Below, in pieces: positions 52,085 through 59,363 of a stretch of 64,000 nucleotides of DNA (its first letter is position 1; every line of letters starts with the position of its first letter). This stretch comes from SZUA-545 sp050297855 (lineage in GTDB: Bacteria > Campylobacterota > Campylobacteria > Campylobacterales > SZUA-545): NCBI GenBank assembly GCA_050297855.1, contig JBNKTC010000008.1, forward strand, positions 76,083 to 140,082, given 5' to 3'. A program made the translations under genes and the position numbers. The notes below the pieces were generated by a model. It was not told where the DNA came from. It ran no database searches and was given only the letters and a program-made list of their open reading frames with translations.

Positions 52085-53050
52085 TTACCAGAGATAAAGG
52101 CGGATCTTTTTATCGATCTGCTCTTCGAAGGTCTTGAGGATGATATCGGCCGTGGAGGTGGAACCGAGCTGACACCCCGCACAGGCCCCAAGATAGTGCA
52201 GCATGATCTCCACATTGCCTTCGGTGGAGGTATTGAGGCTGACGAATTCGATGCTTCCGCCGTCTACGGCCAGCATCGGCTTGATACGGTCGTCGATGAC
52301 GTCCATGACGTAGGCGGTTTGACCCTCATCATCCAGGGAACGGAATTCGCCGTTGAGGGGCGCCTCTTCGTAGAGTTCGGCGTTACTGGCATTGGTGATC
52401 AGCTCCTGGGCTGCCGTATTGCCGTTATAGGCCGCTTTGATCATCCATCCCATCGCTTCGGCGATGTCTGACTTCTCCAGCAGGATGGCAAGGTTAAACT
52501 GCGCGCCGGTATGCCCCCGCTTGGCGGCCAGGCGGTAGTAGTAGACCGCTTCCTCTTTGTTCTCGTCGACAAAGAGTCCGTTTTCGTAGAGCCGTCCCAG
52601 ATTAAACGCTGCGGAGCTGTTGCCGAAATAGGAGGCTTTTTTAAACCAGTGGATCGCCTTGTCCATATCCTTTGTACATCCGAGTCCCTGGGCGTAGAGC
52701 GTGGCAATGTTGACCATCGCCTGGGTGTTGAGCAGTTCGGCCTCTTCGGACCAGAGCTTAAAGGCGGTGGCGTGGTCTTTTTTATTGTAGGCGTTCAGCG
52801 CCTCCTGGTGGCGCAGGTTCTCTCTGGGGGAGGGCATGGGGATCATCTCGCCCTTTTCCAGGCGTCGTCGGAGTTCGTCGTTAAGCAGCTCTTTGGCCTG
52901 GATATACGCCTCTTCGAACGTATCGCCGACTCCTTTGATCTCTTCAAAATCGACAAAGGCGGCCATGCAGCCGTCCCCCTCTTCGTTGGAAAAACCAAAA
53001 AGATCGACGGGGTATTCCATTGTCGTATAGCGTTCCAGTTGTTCTTCCAT
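52085..53050 (-). CDS. HicB-like / Sel1-repeat / NifU C-terminal fusion protein
   Basis: A 321-residue protein of three parts. Residues about 1-75 resemble a HicB antitoxin-type domain (AAFVDFEEIKGVGDTFEEAY, then EKGEMIPMPSP). Residues about 85-225 form Sel1-like repeats (ALNAYNKKDHATAFKLWSEE, AAFNLGRLYENGL, AQFNLAILLEKSD). Residues about 240-321 are a NifU C-terminal domain with CAGC as the Fe-S-binding pair (MLAVDGGSIEFVSL, YLGACAGCQLGS). NifU-C domains carry Fe-S clusters to nitrogenase. It has a sigma-54-like element of its own and may be the Fe-S scaffold of this organism's nif system. Confidence 0.75.
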   Translation of the reverse strand: MEEQLERYTTMEYPVDLFGFSNEEGDGCMAAFVDFEEIKGVGDTFEEAYIQAKELLNDELRRRLEKGEMIPMPSPRENLRHQEALNAYNKKDHATAFKLWSEEAELLNTQAMVNIATLYAQGLGCTKDMDKAIHWFKKASYFGNSSAAFNLGRLYENGLFVDENKEEAVYYYRLAAKRGHTGAQFNLAILLEKSDIAEAMGWMIKAAYNGNTAAQELITNASNAELYEEAPLNGEFRSLDDEGQTAYVMDVIDDRIKPMLAVDGGSIEFVSLNTSTEGNVEIMLHYLGACAGCQLGSTSTADIILKTFEEQIDKKIRLYLW

Positions 53051-53093
53051 AGTTCAGCCTTTATGTGGTGCGTTTCATATTTAGTGTCCAAAT

Positions 53094-53108
53094 TGCATTT
53101 TTCGTTCT
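53094..53108 (-). promoter_or_regulatory. Sigma-54-like promoter of the NifU-fusion gene
   Basis: On the minus strand AGAACGAAAAATGCA, 43 bases before the ATG at 53050. It matches the other nif elements at every fixed position. Confidence 0.55.
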
Positions 53109-53198
53109 TAAAACGGGGCAAATAAAGGTATAAAGCGGCTTTGTCTGCAATGAAGCTTTGAAGGGTGGATGAAAAAGCGGCAACAAAAATGGTGCGTT

Positions 53199-53212
53199 TG
53201 ACATTTTTGTCA
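53199..53212. promoter_or_regulatory. TGACA-TTTT-TGTCA operator-like inverted repeat
   Basis: Perfect 5-base arms around TTTT, between the two divergent sigma-54-like elements. The inner ACATTTTTGT also occurs at 2831-2840 and, inverted, at 2899-2908 upstream of nifB. Confidence 0.45.
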
Positions 53213-53234
53213 TCGGTCGGACGGGGATTTTGGG

Positions 53235-53249
53235 GGAACGGAATATGCA
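53235..53249 (+). promoter_or_regulatory. Sigma-54-like promoter of the second NifX-like gene
   Basis: GGAACGGAATATGCA has the full GG-N10-GC pattern and lies 35 bases before the ATG at 53285. Confidence 0.65.
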
Positions 53250-53284
53250 AAACAGAGACAAAATACATGGTAAAGGGAGTGCAG

Positions 53285-53680
53285 ATGATAGCAATACCGG
53301 TAGAGACAGAAAAAAAAGAGGGGGCGGTGATCGTCCCGCTCTACGGAAATGCGGAGTATTTCGCTTTTGTCGATGAGGCGACGGGCAAGGTGGAGATCCT
53401 TAAAAATACGGAAGCGGGCAACGGCATCAAGACGGCCAAGTTCCTGGTAGAAAAGGGTGCGACCAAGACGGCGTATATCCACCTGGGTGACGGACCTTTC
53501 GGCGAGCTGGAGAAGAGCGGGGTCGCCGTCTACTGTGTCGGCAAAGAGCCGATGAGCGTGGAGAAAGTCGTGGAGGGGATCGTCGCCGACTCCTTTGCAC
53601 AGGTGACCAAGGCCAATGCGAAAGAGCTGCTCGATCCGGGGACCCCGGCGGGTGACTGCCGCTGCGGATGCAGTCATTAG
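53285..53680 (+). CDS. NifX/NifB-domain protein with Cys-rich end
   Basis: A 131-residue protein of the dinitrogenase Fe-Mo cofactor family: MIAIPVETEKKEGAVIVPLY, then YFAFVDEATGKVEILKN and FLVEKGATKTAYIHLGDGPF. The end CRCGCSH gives three cysteines that could bind a metal. Third NifX-type protein in the window, besides the NifB end. The ATG at 53285 follows AAGGGAGTGCAG, better placed than the ATG at 53267. Confidence 0.8.
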   Translation: MIAIPVETEKKEGAVIVPLYGNAEYFAFVDEATGKVEILKNTEAGNGIKTAKFLVEKGATKTAYIHLGDGPFGELEKSGVAVYCVGKEPMSVEKVVEGIVADSFAQVTKANAKELLDPGTPAGDCRCGCSH

Positions 53681-53686
53681 AAAAAC

Positions 53687-53770
53687 GTTATTTGAACCAA
53701 GTTCAAATAACTGCGCTCGCCGCTGAGGCACATGTAGCGAAGCAGAATTCCGCTAGGACACAAGCTAGCC
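53687..53770. repeat. Intergenic hairpin repeat, copy B
   Basis: GTTATTTGAAC-CAA-GTTCAAATAAC is a perfect 11-bp stem; the AACCAAGT in its top matches copy A. GCTCGCCGCTG follows 3 bases later and AAGCTAGCC a further 36 on, as in copy A at 47461. Confidence 0.65.
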
Positions 53771-53796
53771 CTTGCGGGCAGAAAAAGGAGTAAATA

Positions 53797-54282
53797 ATGA
53801 GCGAAGCGATCAAAAAATCGGCCCTTAAAGAGGCCAACCTGGCATTTAAACAGGCATCGACACTAAAAGACGACGAACGGATCGAGGTCTATCTTGACGG
53901 AGAAGAGGTCAAGCGCAGTGACGTGATGGGTCCCAGGGAGGAGATCCTCTACGGCGACGGGCGTATCATGCTGTACCAGGTATTCGGCAACGGCTACCTG
54001 GAAGAGGAGATCCGCGCATGGATCGACCAGGCACGGGCAGAGGAGGATCCCCAGGGGCTGGCGGAGAATATCCGGGAGAAACTGGAGCTCATCGTCAAGC
54101 AGACGGGAAAAACACCCGATACGGTCAGCTCCAACGAGATATTCGCCAATCTCTCTCTCAATGTCATCGAGCAGATCGAAACGGCGATCCTGGACTACTG
54201 GTGGGATAACGAGGAAGAAGAGAACGGGAAAAAGCTGGCACTGCTTCAGATCGAAGAGGCGTTGGAGTGTGTAGAAGCGTAA
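53797..54282 (+). CDS. Unknown acidic helical protein convergent with nifA
   Basis: A 161-residue acidic protein (MSEAIKKSALKEANLAFKQA) with no signal peptide or membrane segment. It has an even acidic end (YWWDNEEEENGKKLA). AAGGAGTAAATA precedes the ATG. It follows the NifX-like gene 116 bases downstream, with a hairpin repeat between, and shares a terminator with nifA. Probably nif-linked; family not recognised. Confidence 0.6.
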   Translation: MSEAIKKSALKEANLAFKQASTLKDDERIEVYLDGEEVKRSDVMGPREEILYGDGRIMLYQVFGNGYLEEEIRAWIDQARAEEDPQGLAENIREKLELIVKQTGKTPDTVSSNEIFANLSLNVIEQIETAILDYWWDNEEEENGKKLALLQIEEALECVEA

Positions 54283-54300
54283 GGGGAAAATCCCCCTTAC
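54279..54300. terminator. Bidirectional terminator of the 53797 gene and nifA
   Basis: GTAAGGGG-AAAATC-CCCCTTAC is a perfect 8-bp stem. It contains the stop codons of both convergent genes (TAA at 54280, TTA on plus at 54297). Confidence 0.6.
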
Positions 54301-55940
54301 ATGATGTTATATTTTTTGATCTTGTAGCCGATCTGGCGCGGGGTGAGACCCAGTTTGCGGGCCGCTTTGGTCTGGACACCGTGGCATTCGGCCAGGGCCT
54401 GGACGATCGCTTCACGCTCCAGTGACTGGATGTCATCGCGCGTCATCATCTTCTCGTGGCTTCCCGCATCGTGCTCTGCCGGTGCGGCGGGGGGTGGTGT
54501 GACCGGTGCCGCTTCGACCGGTGCCGCGGGTTGCTGCACGACCGGCTGGGGCTGGGGAACCGGCGACGCCTGGGCGACAGTCTGGGCAGCCGGGAGGATG
54601 ATATCGAGGTTCTGGGCCTGGATATCGGGTCCCTGGCAGATGAGGACGATCCGCTCCATCGTATTCTCAAGTTCCCGGATATTCCCCGGCCATGGGTAGG
54701 CCAGAAGGCGGGCCATCGCTTCGTTTGTAAGGGCCAGCTCTTTTTTGTGGCGTTTTTTATAGATATTCATAAAGTGGTTGACCAAAAGTCCCACATCCTC
54801 GCCCCGTTCGCGCAGGGGGGGCAGGTTGACCGGGATGACGTTCAGGCGGTAGAAGAGGTCTTCGCGGAACTCTTTCTTGGCCACCATCTCTTCGAGGTTG
54901 CGGTTGGTAGCGGCCACGAGGCGGACGTCGACCTTGACCGTCTTGTTCCCGCCGACACGTTCGAACTCCTGCTCCTGCAGTATCCGCAGCAGTTTGACCT
55001 GCAGGGCAGGGGAGATGTCCCCGATCTCATCGAGGAAGAGGGTCCCTTTATCCGCCAGTTCGAAGCGTCCTTTTCGGGTCTCTTTGGCATCGGTAAAGGC
55101 ACCTTTCTCGTGTCCGAAGAGTTCGCTCTCCAGCAGGGTCTCACTGATAGCGGCGCAGTTAAGTTTGATAAAGGGCCCCTCTTTGCGGGGGCTCAGGTTG
55201 TGCACCGCCGCGGCGATGAGCTCTTTCCCCGTCCCGGTTTCACCCCGGACCAGGATCGTCGCATCGGACGAGGCGACATTGCCCAGCAGTTCGAAGATGC
55301 TGCGCATCTGGGGGCTGGTCCCGATGATGTTCTCAAAACGGTTGTTCTGGAGCATCTCGCTTTTATAGTAGGTCTTCAGTTCCGTCAGGTGCGCCTTCTG
55401 GGTCTCGATCTGTTTGTAACTGACGATCGCCTGGGTAAAGATCGACCCGGCAATGGTGAGCATCCGCACCACTTCGTCAAAGGGGATCGTGGAATTTTTG
55501 GTCATATTGGCGCTGACGACACCGAAGACATCCCCGTCGCTGATCAGCGGAACGGCGATATAGGAGATCGTATTACGGTCCTTGGCTCCGGTTTTATTCA
55601 AAAAGGTGATGGAGTTGTGAATATTCTCGACGACGACCGGCTCGCGGCTTTCGGCTGCAAGGCCCGTCGCCCCTTCGCCGAATTTGTAGTGGGCCATTTT
55701 CTGCTGCTGGGGGGTCAGGTCGACGGAGGCGAACAGTTCCAGCAGGTCCTCGTCATCCGCCCGCAGAAAGACGGCGCAGCGTTCGAGGTAGGAGTGGCTT
55801 TTGAGCAGTTTCATTGCCCGGTTCAGTTTATCGTGGATCTCCACGGGGTTGGCCATGAGCTTTGAGATCTCATATAAAACGGCTAACTCTTTAAAAGCAA
55901 AATCGATGGTACAGGTATCCATATCCTGGGTAGACAGCAT
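54297..55940 (-). CDS. nifA: NifA, sigma-54-dependent activator of nitrogen fixation genes
   Basis: A 547-residue activator. A GAF domain fills about 20-175 (LMANPVEIHDKLNRAMKLL). The AAA+ domain has Walker A GETGTGKE (near 234), the sigma-54-contacting loop written GAFTDA (280-285) instead of GAFTGA, Walker B TLFLDEIGD and sensor 1 LVAATNRNLE. A Pro/Ala/Gln-rich linker (about 445-495) without the cysteine cluster of alpha-proteobacterial NifA leads to a Fis helix-turn-helix (QTKAARKLGLTPRQIGYKIKKY). Without those cysteines it may need NifL or another sensor for oxygen control. The ATG follows GTGAG six bases before. Confidence 0.93.
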   Translation of the reverse strand: MLSTQDMDTCTIDFAFKELAVLYEISKLMANPVEIHDKLNRAMKLLKSHSYLERCAVFLRADDEDLLELFASVDLTPQQQKMAHYKFGEGATGLAAESREPVVVENIHNSITFLNKTGAKDRNTISYIAVPLISDGDVFGVVSANMTKNSTIPFDEVVRMLTIAGSIFTQAIVSYKQIETQKAHLTELKTYYKSEMLQNNRFENIIGTSPQMRSIFELLGNVASSDATILVRGETGTGKELIAAAVHNLSPRKEGPFIKLNCAAISETLLESELFGHEKGAFTDAKETRKGRFELADKGTLFLDEIGDISPALQVKLLRILQEQEFERVGGNKTVKVDVRLVAATNRNLEEMVAKKEFREDLFYRLNVIPVNLPPLRERGEDVGLLVNHFMNIYKKRHKKELALTNEAMARLLAYPWPGNIRELENTMERIVLICQGPDIQAQNLDIILPAAQTVAQASPVPQPQPVVQQPAAPVEAAPVTPPPAAPAEHDAGSHEKMMTRDDIQSLEREAIVQALAECHGVQTKAARKLGLTPRQIGYKIKKYNIM

Positions 55941-55979
55941 ATTAAACTCACTTATGCAAACGAAAAGATATATTTATGA

Positions 55980-55999
55980 TTGTACCAATTATTATACAA
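55980..55999. promoter_or_regulatory. TTGTA-N10-TACAA inverted repeat upstream of nifA
   Basis: Perfect 5-base arms with a 10-base spacer between nifA and the divergent peroxiredoxin gene. It resembles an activator site but the TGT to ACA spacing is 12, not the 10 of NifA sites. Confidence 0.35.
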
Positions 56000-56042
56000 T
56001 AAGTATGATTATTTATTCATCAATCGTCTGCATTAATCCTCT

Positions 56043-56057
56043 AGAATAAAACTTGCA
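56043..56057 (+). promoter_or_regulatory. Sigma-54-like promoter of the Tpx-like gene
   Basis: AGAATAAAACTTGCA follows the shared element with T for C at the fifth position, 43 bases before the ATG at 56100. Confidence 0.45.
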
Positions 56058-56099
56058 AAATACCCTTTTAGATTAGATTGAAAAGCATAGGAGAAGACT

Positions 56100-56648
56100 A
56101 TGGAGATCACTGTTCACGGGGTGACGACCCCTTTAGAAGGCCGAGAGAAAAAGGTAGGCGGCGAAGCACCTGCCGCCAAGGTCAAGACTCTGGGAGGCGA
56201 GGACAACGTCATCGGTATGATCGCCCCCGATACCCAGCTGCTTATTGCGATCCCCTCCCTTAAGACCGAGGTCTGCTCCCTGGGGGCCAAGAAGTTTAAC
56301 GAGCTTTTAAAAGATATGAAAAAACTGACGACGATCATGGTAACGACCGATTCGGAGGAGTTTTTGCAGGAGTATATCCAGAAAGAGGGGATCGAAAACG
56401 CCAAAATTGTCGTGGACAGCTACGGGGAGTTCGGCAAGAAGTACGGACTGACGATCGGAGAAGGGAAACTCAAAGGGCGTCTTGCCCGGGCCTGCTTTGT
56501 CGTGGACAAAGAAGGGGTGATCACCTATAAAGAGGTGGTCCCCGAGATCGTTGACGAGATCGATTACGAGGCGTGCATGGAGGCGGTGAACGCCTGCGTC
56601 AACAAAAAAGCGAAAGGCCACTCCCACGAGAACTGGATGCGGGTCTGA
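56100..56648 (+). CDS. Tpx-like peroxiredoxin
   Basis: A 182-residue peroxiredoxin. The opening HGVTTPLEG and APAAKVKTLGGEDNVIGM are Tpx-like; the active site is SLKTEVCSLGAKKFNELL, with the peroxidatic Cys near residue 60 and the preceding Thr. Several further Cys (ARACFVV, EACMEAVNACV) could resolve the disulfide. It reduces peroxides in the cytosol and may shield nitrogenase, given its place next to nifA. AGGAGAAGACT precedes the ATG. The related 15579 protein has lost this Cys. Confidence 0.82.
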   Translation: MEITVHGVTTPLEGREKKVGGEAPAAKVKTLGGEDNVIGMIAPDTQLLIAIPSLKTEVCSLGAKKFNELLKDMKKLTTIMVTTDSEEFLQEYIQKEGIENAKIVVDSYGEFGKKYGLTIGEGKLKGRLARACFVVDKEGVITYKEVVPEIVDEIDYEACMEAVNACVNKKAKGHSHENWMRV

Positions 56649-56659
56649 AGGAGAAGGTT

Positions 56660-56992
56660 ATGGAAGAGAGAATCACGATGGAAGAGTCCGTCACCAGTCT
56701 GCTGCGTTCCCATGCGATCAGCGACTTTGCCGTCCATACGGTCGCCCCGCTGGTCGCCAAGAAATCGCTGATGATGAACCACCTTTACCAGGATCTTGGC
56801 TTTAAAAACCGTATGGAGATGGCGGCCTTTATGAAGACCTATTTTCCGACGTTAGCGGCAGCCAAGCCTAAGGATAAACTGTGGAAAAAATATATCTACG
56901 ACCTGGTGGGCATGGTGGCCCCGGCCTGTTACAGCTGCAAAGACCAGGTGGGATGCTTCGCCTGCAAAGTCGAAGAGCTTAAAGGAGCCTAG
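56660..56992 (+). CDS. NifQ-like short protein
   Basis: A 110-residue protein. The end reads ACYSCKDQVGCFACK: CxxC then five residues then C, followed by F, close to the NifQ cluster motif CxxCxDxxxCF. NifQ gives molybdenum to cofactor assembly. It lacks the first Cys of the usual Cx4CxxCx5C and is shorter than typical NifQ. It lies 11 bases after the peroxiredoxin stop behind GAAGGAGAAGGTT, so it is in the same operon. Confidence 0.65.
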   Translation: MEERITMEESVTSLLRSHAISDFAVHTVAPLVAKKSLMMNHLYQDLGFKNRMEMAAFMKTYFPTLAAAKPKDKLWKKYIYDLVGMVAPACYSCKDQVGCFACKVEELKGA

Positions 56993-56993
56993 G

Positions 56994-57239
56994 ATGACTG
57001 CGACAGAAAAGACGCTGCTGATGACGATGTATGAGATCAACGAGGACCTGGACTACAGCAATTACGAATGCGACGAGATCGCGGAATATCTGAAGCTGGA
57101 GACTGAGACGGTAGTGACGACATGTAGAAAGCTACTGGGAGAAGGGTATCTTCACGAGTGTATGACGTACGATGATGACGGGGCGGATACCTATATCCTC
57201 AGCAATAAAGCGCTGGACGAACTGGGGCTGGAGGTTTAA
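56994..57239 (+). CDS. Small winged-helix-like protein
   Basis: An 81-residue protein with a likely winged helix: NYECDEIAEYLKLETETVVTTCRKLLGEGYL, then a wing-like YDDDGADTYILSNKAL. It could be a transcriptional regulator or an adaptor. It starts 1 base after the NifQ-like stop. Family not certain. Confidence 0.6.
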   Translation: MTATEKTLLMTMYEINEDLDYSNYECDEIAEYLKLETETVVTTCRKLLGEGYLHECMTYDDDGADTYILSNKALDELGLEV

Positions 57240-57253
57240 TCCACCCTTTCTCC

Positions 57254-57346
57254 CTAGACCGGAAGCCGCTGTATCAGCAGTCCCGCAAGCAGGATAAAAA
57301 CGCCGATGACGATTGTCACTTTTTCGGCAAAAGATATGGGTTCCAT
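57254..57346 (-). CDS. 30-residue membrane peptide
   Basis: A short ORF, MEPISFAEKVTIVIGVFILL and then AGLLIQRLPV, a single hydrophobic helix. TAGGAGAGATA precedes the ATG, a strong ribosome site. It stands alone between the nif operon end and the globin-like gene. It may be a membrane regulator or small subunit; no family recognised. Confidence 0.5.
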   Translation of the reverse strand: MEPISFAEKVTIVIGVFILLAGLLIQRLPV

Positions 57347-57493
57347 TATCTCTCCTAATAGAAACGGACCGGGGTAGGGTCCTGTACCAAAGACCTCATG
57401 CTGACACACTTCCATTTTACAACAAAAAATAAATTGTGTATACTTGAAATTAGAAAAAAATAAATAGCAGAGAAGTGTTGGCAAAGGTGAAAC

Positions 57494-58492
57494 GTGTCTG
57501 AACAATATGAAGATAATATCCATAATATCAAGGTAATAACAACGACGATCACAAAAGAGGAACTGGCCTCGCTGGTGGATAATATCGTCACCCCTTTTTA
57601 TAACCAGATACTCGGAGACAACAGGGTCAAGCACTTTATCAAAGAGGAGATCTTCTTCGGCCTGAAGATCAAACAGACGATCTTTATCTACAAGATACTG
57701 ACCCGCTCCATCGGTGAAATGGCGGACGATTTTGACAAAATGAACCGGGTCCACGGGGAGCTGGGGCTCGGGTTGCAGCCGTTTGTCTCGTATTTCAGGG
57801 TGTGGAAGACGCTGCTGCTGGAGTGGCTGGCCGAAAACAAGAAGCTCGATACGGTGGAGCAGGAGAAGTGGCAGCTGAAGATCGATACCTTTTTCGACTA
57901 CCTGCGGCGGACCTATCCTTCCAAAGCGCCCGAGGGTACGCCGGAAGCACGGCCGGAAGAGACGTCCCTTCCCGATCTGAAGGCGATGGTCCGTCACATC
58001 CATGAAGAGCAGGTCCGTAACAAGATCTCCTCATCCGATTTCCTGGCCGGATTCGATTACGATACGACCATCCTTGACGAATTGGCCGACGTGGAGTCCG
58101 ATACCCTTGACGGGCTCTATCGCCAGGAACAGCTGGATGAGACAAGTCTGAAGCAGGTCGAGAAGCTGATGCTCGATTATGCGCTTTTGCTTGAAAACAC
58201 CTACGAGTTCAAGGAGCTTGCCTTTGCCCTGAGCAACCTCTGCGAGGTACTCGGTCGTTCCCATCAGTCGGCGTTGGAAGAGGGGAAATGGCAGAAGGTG
58301 CGGCTCTATATCGACGGGATCCTGTCCGATCTTAAAAACTGGCGTATCCATGTCTTTATCGAACAGGATGCGCTGGATGTCCACTACCTGGACGCATCGC
58401 TTTTCAGCAGTATCGCCCAGCTTGACGTACTGCTCACCAGTTCCGGTTCTGCGGCCGAGGAAGAGGATGATGAGGAGTTAGAGCTTTTCTAA
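57494..58492 (+). CDS. Unknown protein with possible globin-type N-terminal sensor
   Basis: A 332-residue soluble protein from a GTG start. Residues about 20-115 (LASLVDNIVTPFYNQILGDN, KMNRVHGELGLGLQPFVSYF) have the helix spacing of a globin, with the His in MNRVHGELG a candidate proximal heme ligand. The rest is helical and acidic at the end (AAEEEDDEELELF). If it binds heme it could sense oxygen or NO; this is weakly supported. It lies just after the second nif block. Confidence 0.45.
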   Translation: MSEQYEDNIHNIKVITTTITKEELASLVDNIVTPFYNQILGDNRVKHFIKEEIFFGLKIKQTIFIYKILTRSIGEMADDFDKMNRVHGELGLGLQPFVSYFRVWKTLLLEWLAENKKLDTVEQEKWQLKIDTFFDYLRRTYPSKAPEGTPEARPEETSLPDLKAMVRHIHEEQVRNKISSSDFLAGFDYDTTILDELADVESDTLDGLYRQEQLDETSLKQVEKLMLDYALLLENTYEFKELAFALSNLCEVLGRSHQSALEEGKWQKVRLYIDGILSDLKNWRIHVFIEQDALDVHYLDASLFSSIAQLDVLLTSSGSAAEEEDDEELELF

Positions 58493-58529
58493 GGGGGGAG
58501 GGTTTACAATAGGCTAAAAAAGCGTGACT

Positions 58530-59363
58530 ATGGATGAACTCAAACTCTTTTTAAAAAGCGTACGGGATTACTTTACCGCGCCGATGCTGAAGCTGGCGCT
58601 GCTGCCTTTCCTTATTACGGGGGTCTTGCTGACGGGACTCTTTTTTGCCACGGCCGATTTCGGGCTGGACGCGTTTAAGTCCAGTGTGCTCCATATCCAG
58701 AGCAGCGAAGTGGTCATGCAGGACGGCCAGGTCGTACAGAATAACGAGAACGATGCCACCTATACGGGCTCGGGCATCGTAAACTTCCTGCTTACCAACT
58801 CCGTCAGCTCCTGGATGATCGGTTTTTTATATTATGTCATCGGCTTCTTCGGGGCGGCGATGCTCTCCATTGCCGTCGCCCTGGTGATCGTAGGGTTCCT
58901 TACCCCGAAGATCCTGAGGAATCTCCATGAACGCAGCTACCCCGATGTGGAGATGAAGCATTACGGTAATATCTTTATCACCGTCTGGGTCGTCTTAAAA
59001 AACATCCTGGTGACGGGGCTTCTTTTTATCCTTTTGATCCCGCTCTACTTTATCCCGGTCGTCAATGTCGTCGCGCTCAACTATCCCCTCTACTATATCT
59101 TCCGCAGGATGCTGGAGTTTGATATCACGTCGGAGCTGATGGACCGCGAAGAGTTCGAGGAGATCCACTATAAAGAGCGCCACCGCCTCTCGTTTCGGAT
59201 GATCCTGCTCTACCTGCTTTCGTTGATCCCGCTGATGGGACTCGTGATCCCGGTCTTTTATATCATCTACCTCGGCAACGGCTACTTTGGCGTACTGCAG
59301 CGGATGCGCGGTGCCCGCGTCGAAGCGGCCGTGACGACACAACCCGAAGGAGAGACCTTATGA
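58530..59363 (+). CDS. EI24-family membrane protein
   Basis: A 277-residue protein with about five to six membrane segments: about 20-40 (LKLALLPFLITGVLLTGLFF), 95-125, 150-185 (ILVTGLLFILLIPLYFIPVV), and 230-255. The pattern FYLIPVVNVVALNYPLYYIFRRMLEFD is the EI24/CysZ type. The family's transport role is uncertain. ATG 58530 (MDELKLFLKSV) is preferred to the GTG at 58524. It overlaps the lipoprotein gene by 4 bases. Confidence 0.78.
   Translation: MDELKLFLKSVRDYFTAPMLKLALLPFLITGVLLTGLFFATADFGLDAFKSSVLHIQSSEVVMQDGQVVQNNENDATYTGSGIVNFLLTNSVSSWMIGFLYYVIGFFGAAMLSIAVALVIVGFLTPKILRNLHERSYPDVEMKHYGNIFITVWVVLKNILVTGLLFILLIPLYFIPVVNVVALNYPLYYIFRRMLEFDITSELMDREEFEEIHYKERHRLSFRMILLYLLSLIPLMGLVIPVFYIIYLGNGYFGVLQRMRGARVEAAVTTQPEGETL

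Noticed and set aside
53208..53223. TGT-N10-ACG, near match to a NifA site
   Set aside because: The last base differs from ACA and the spacing to the promoter is too short for an upstream activator site.
53687..53711. attC-like integron recombination site
   Set aside because: The perfect stem starts GTTA and ends TAAC, but there is no integrase, no cassette array, and the stem has no unpaired bases as attC does.
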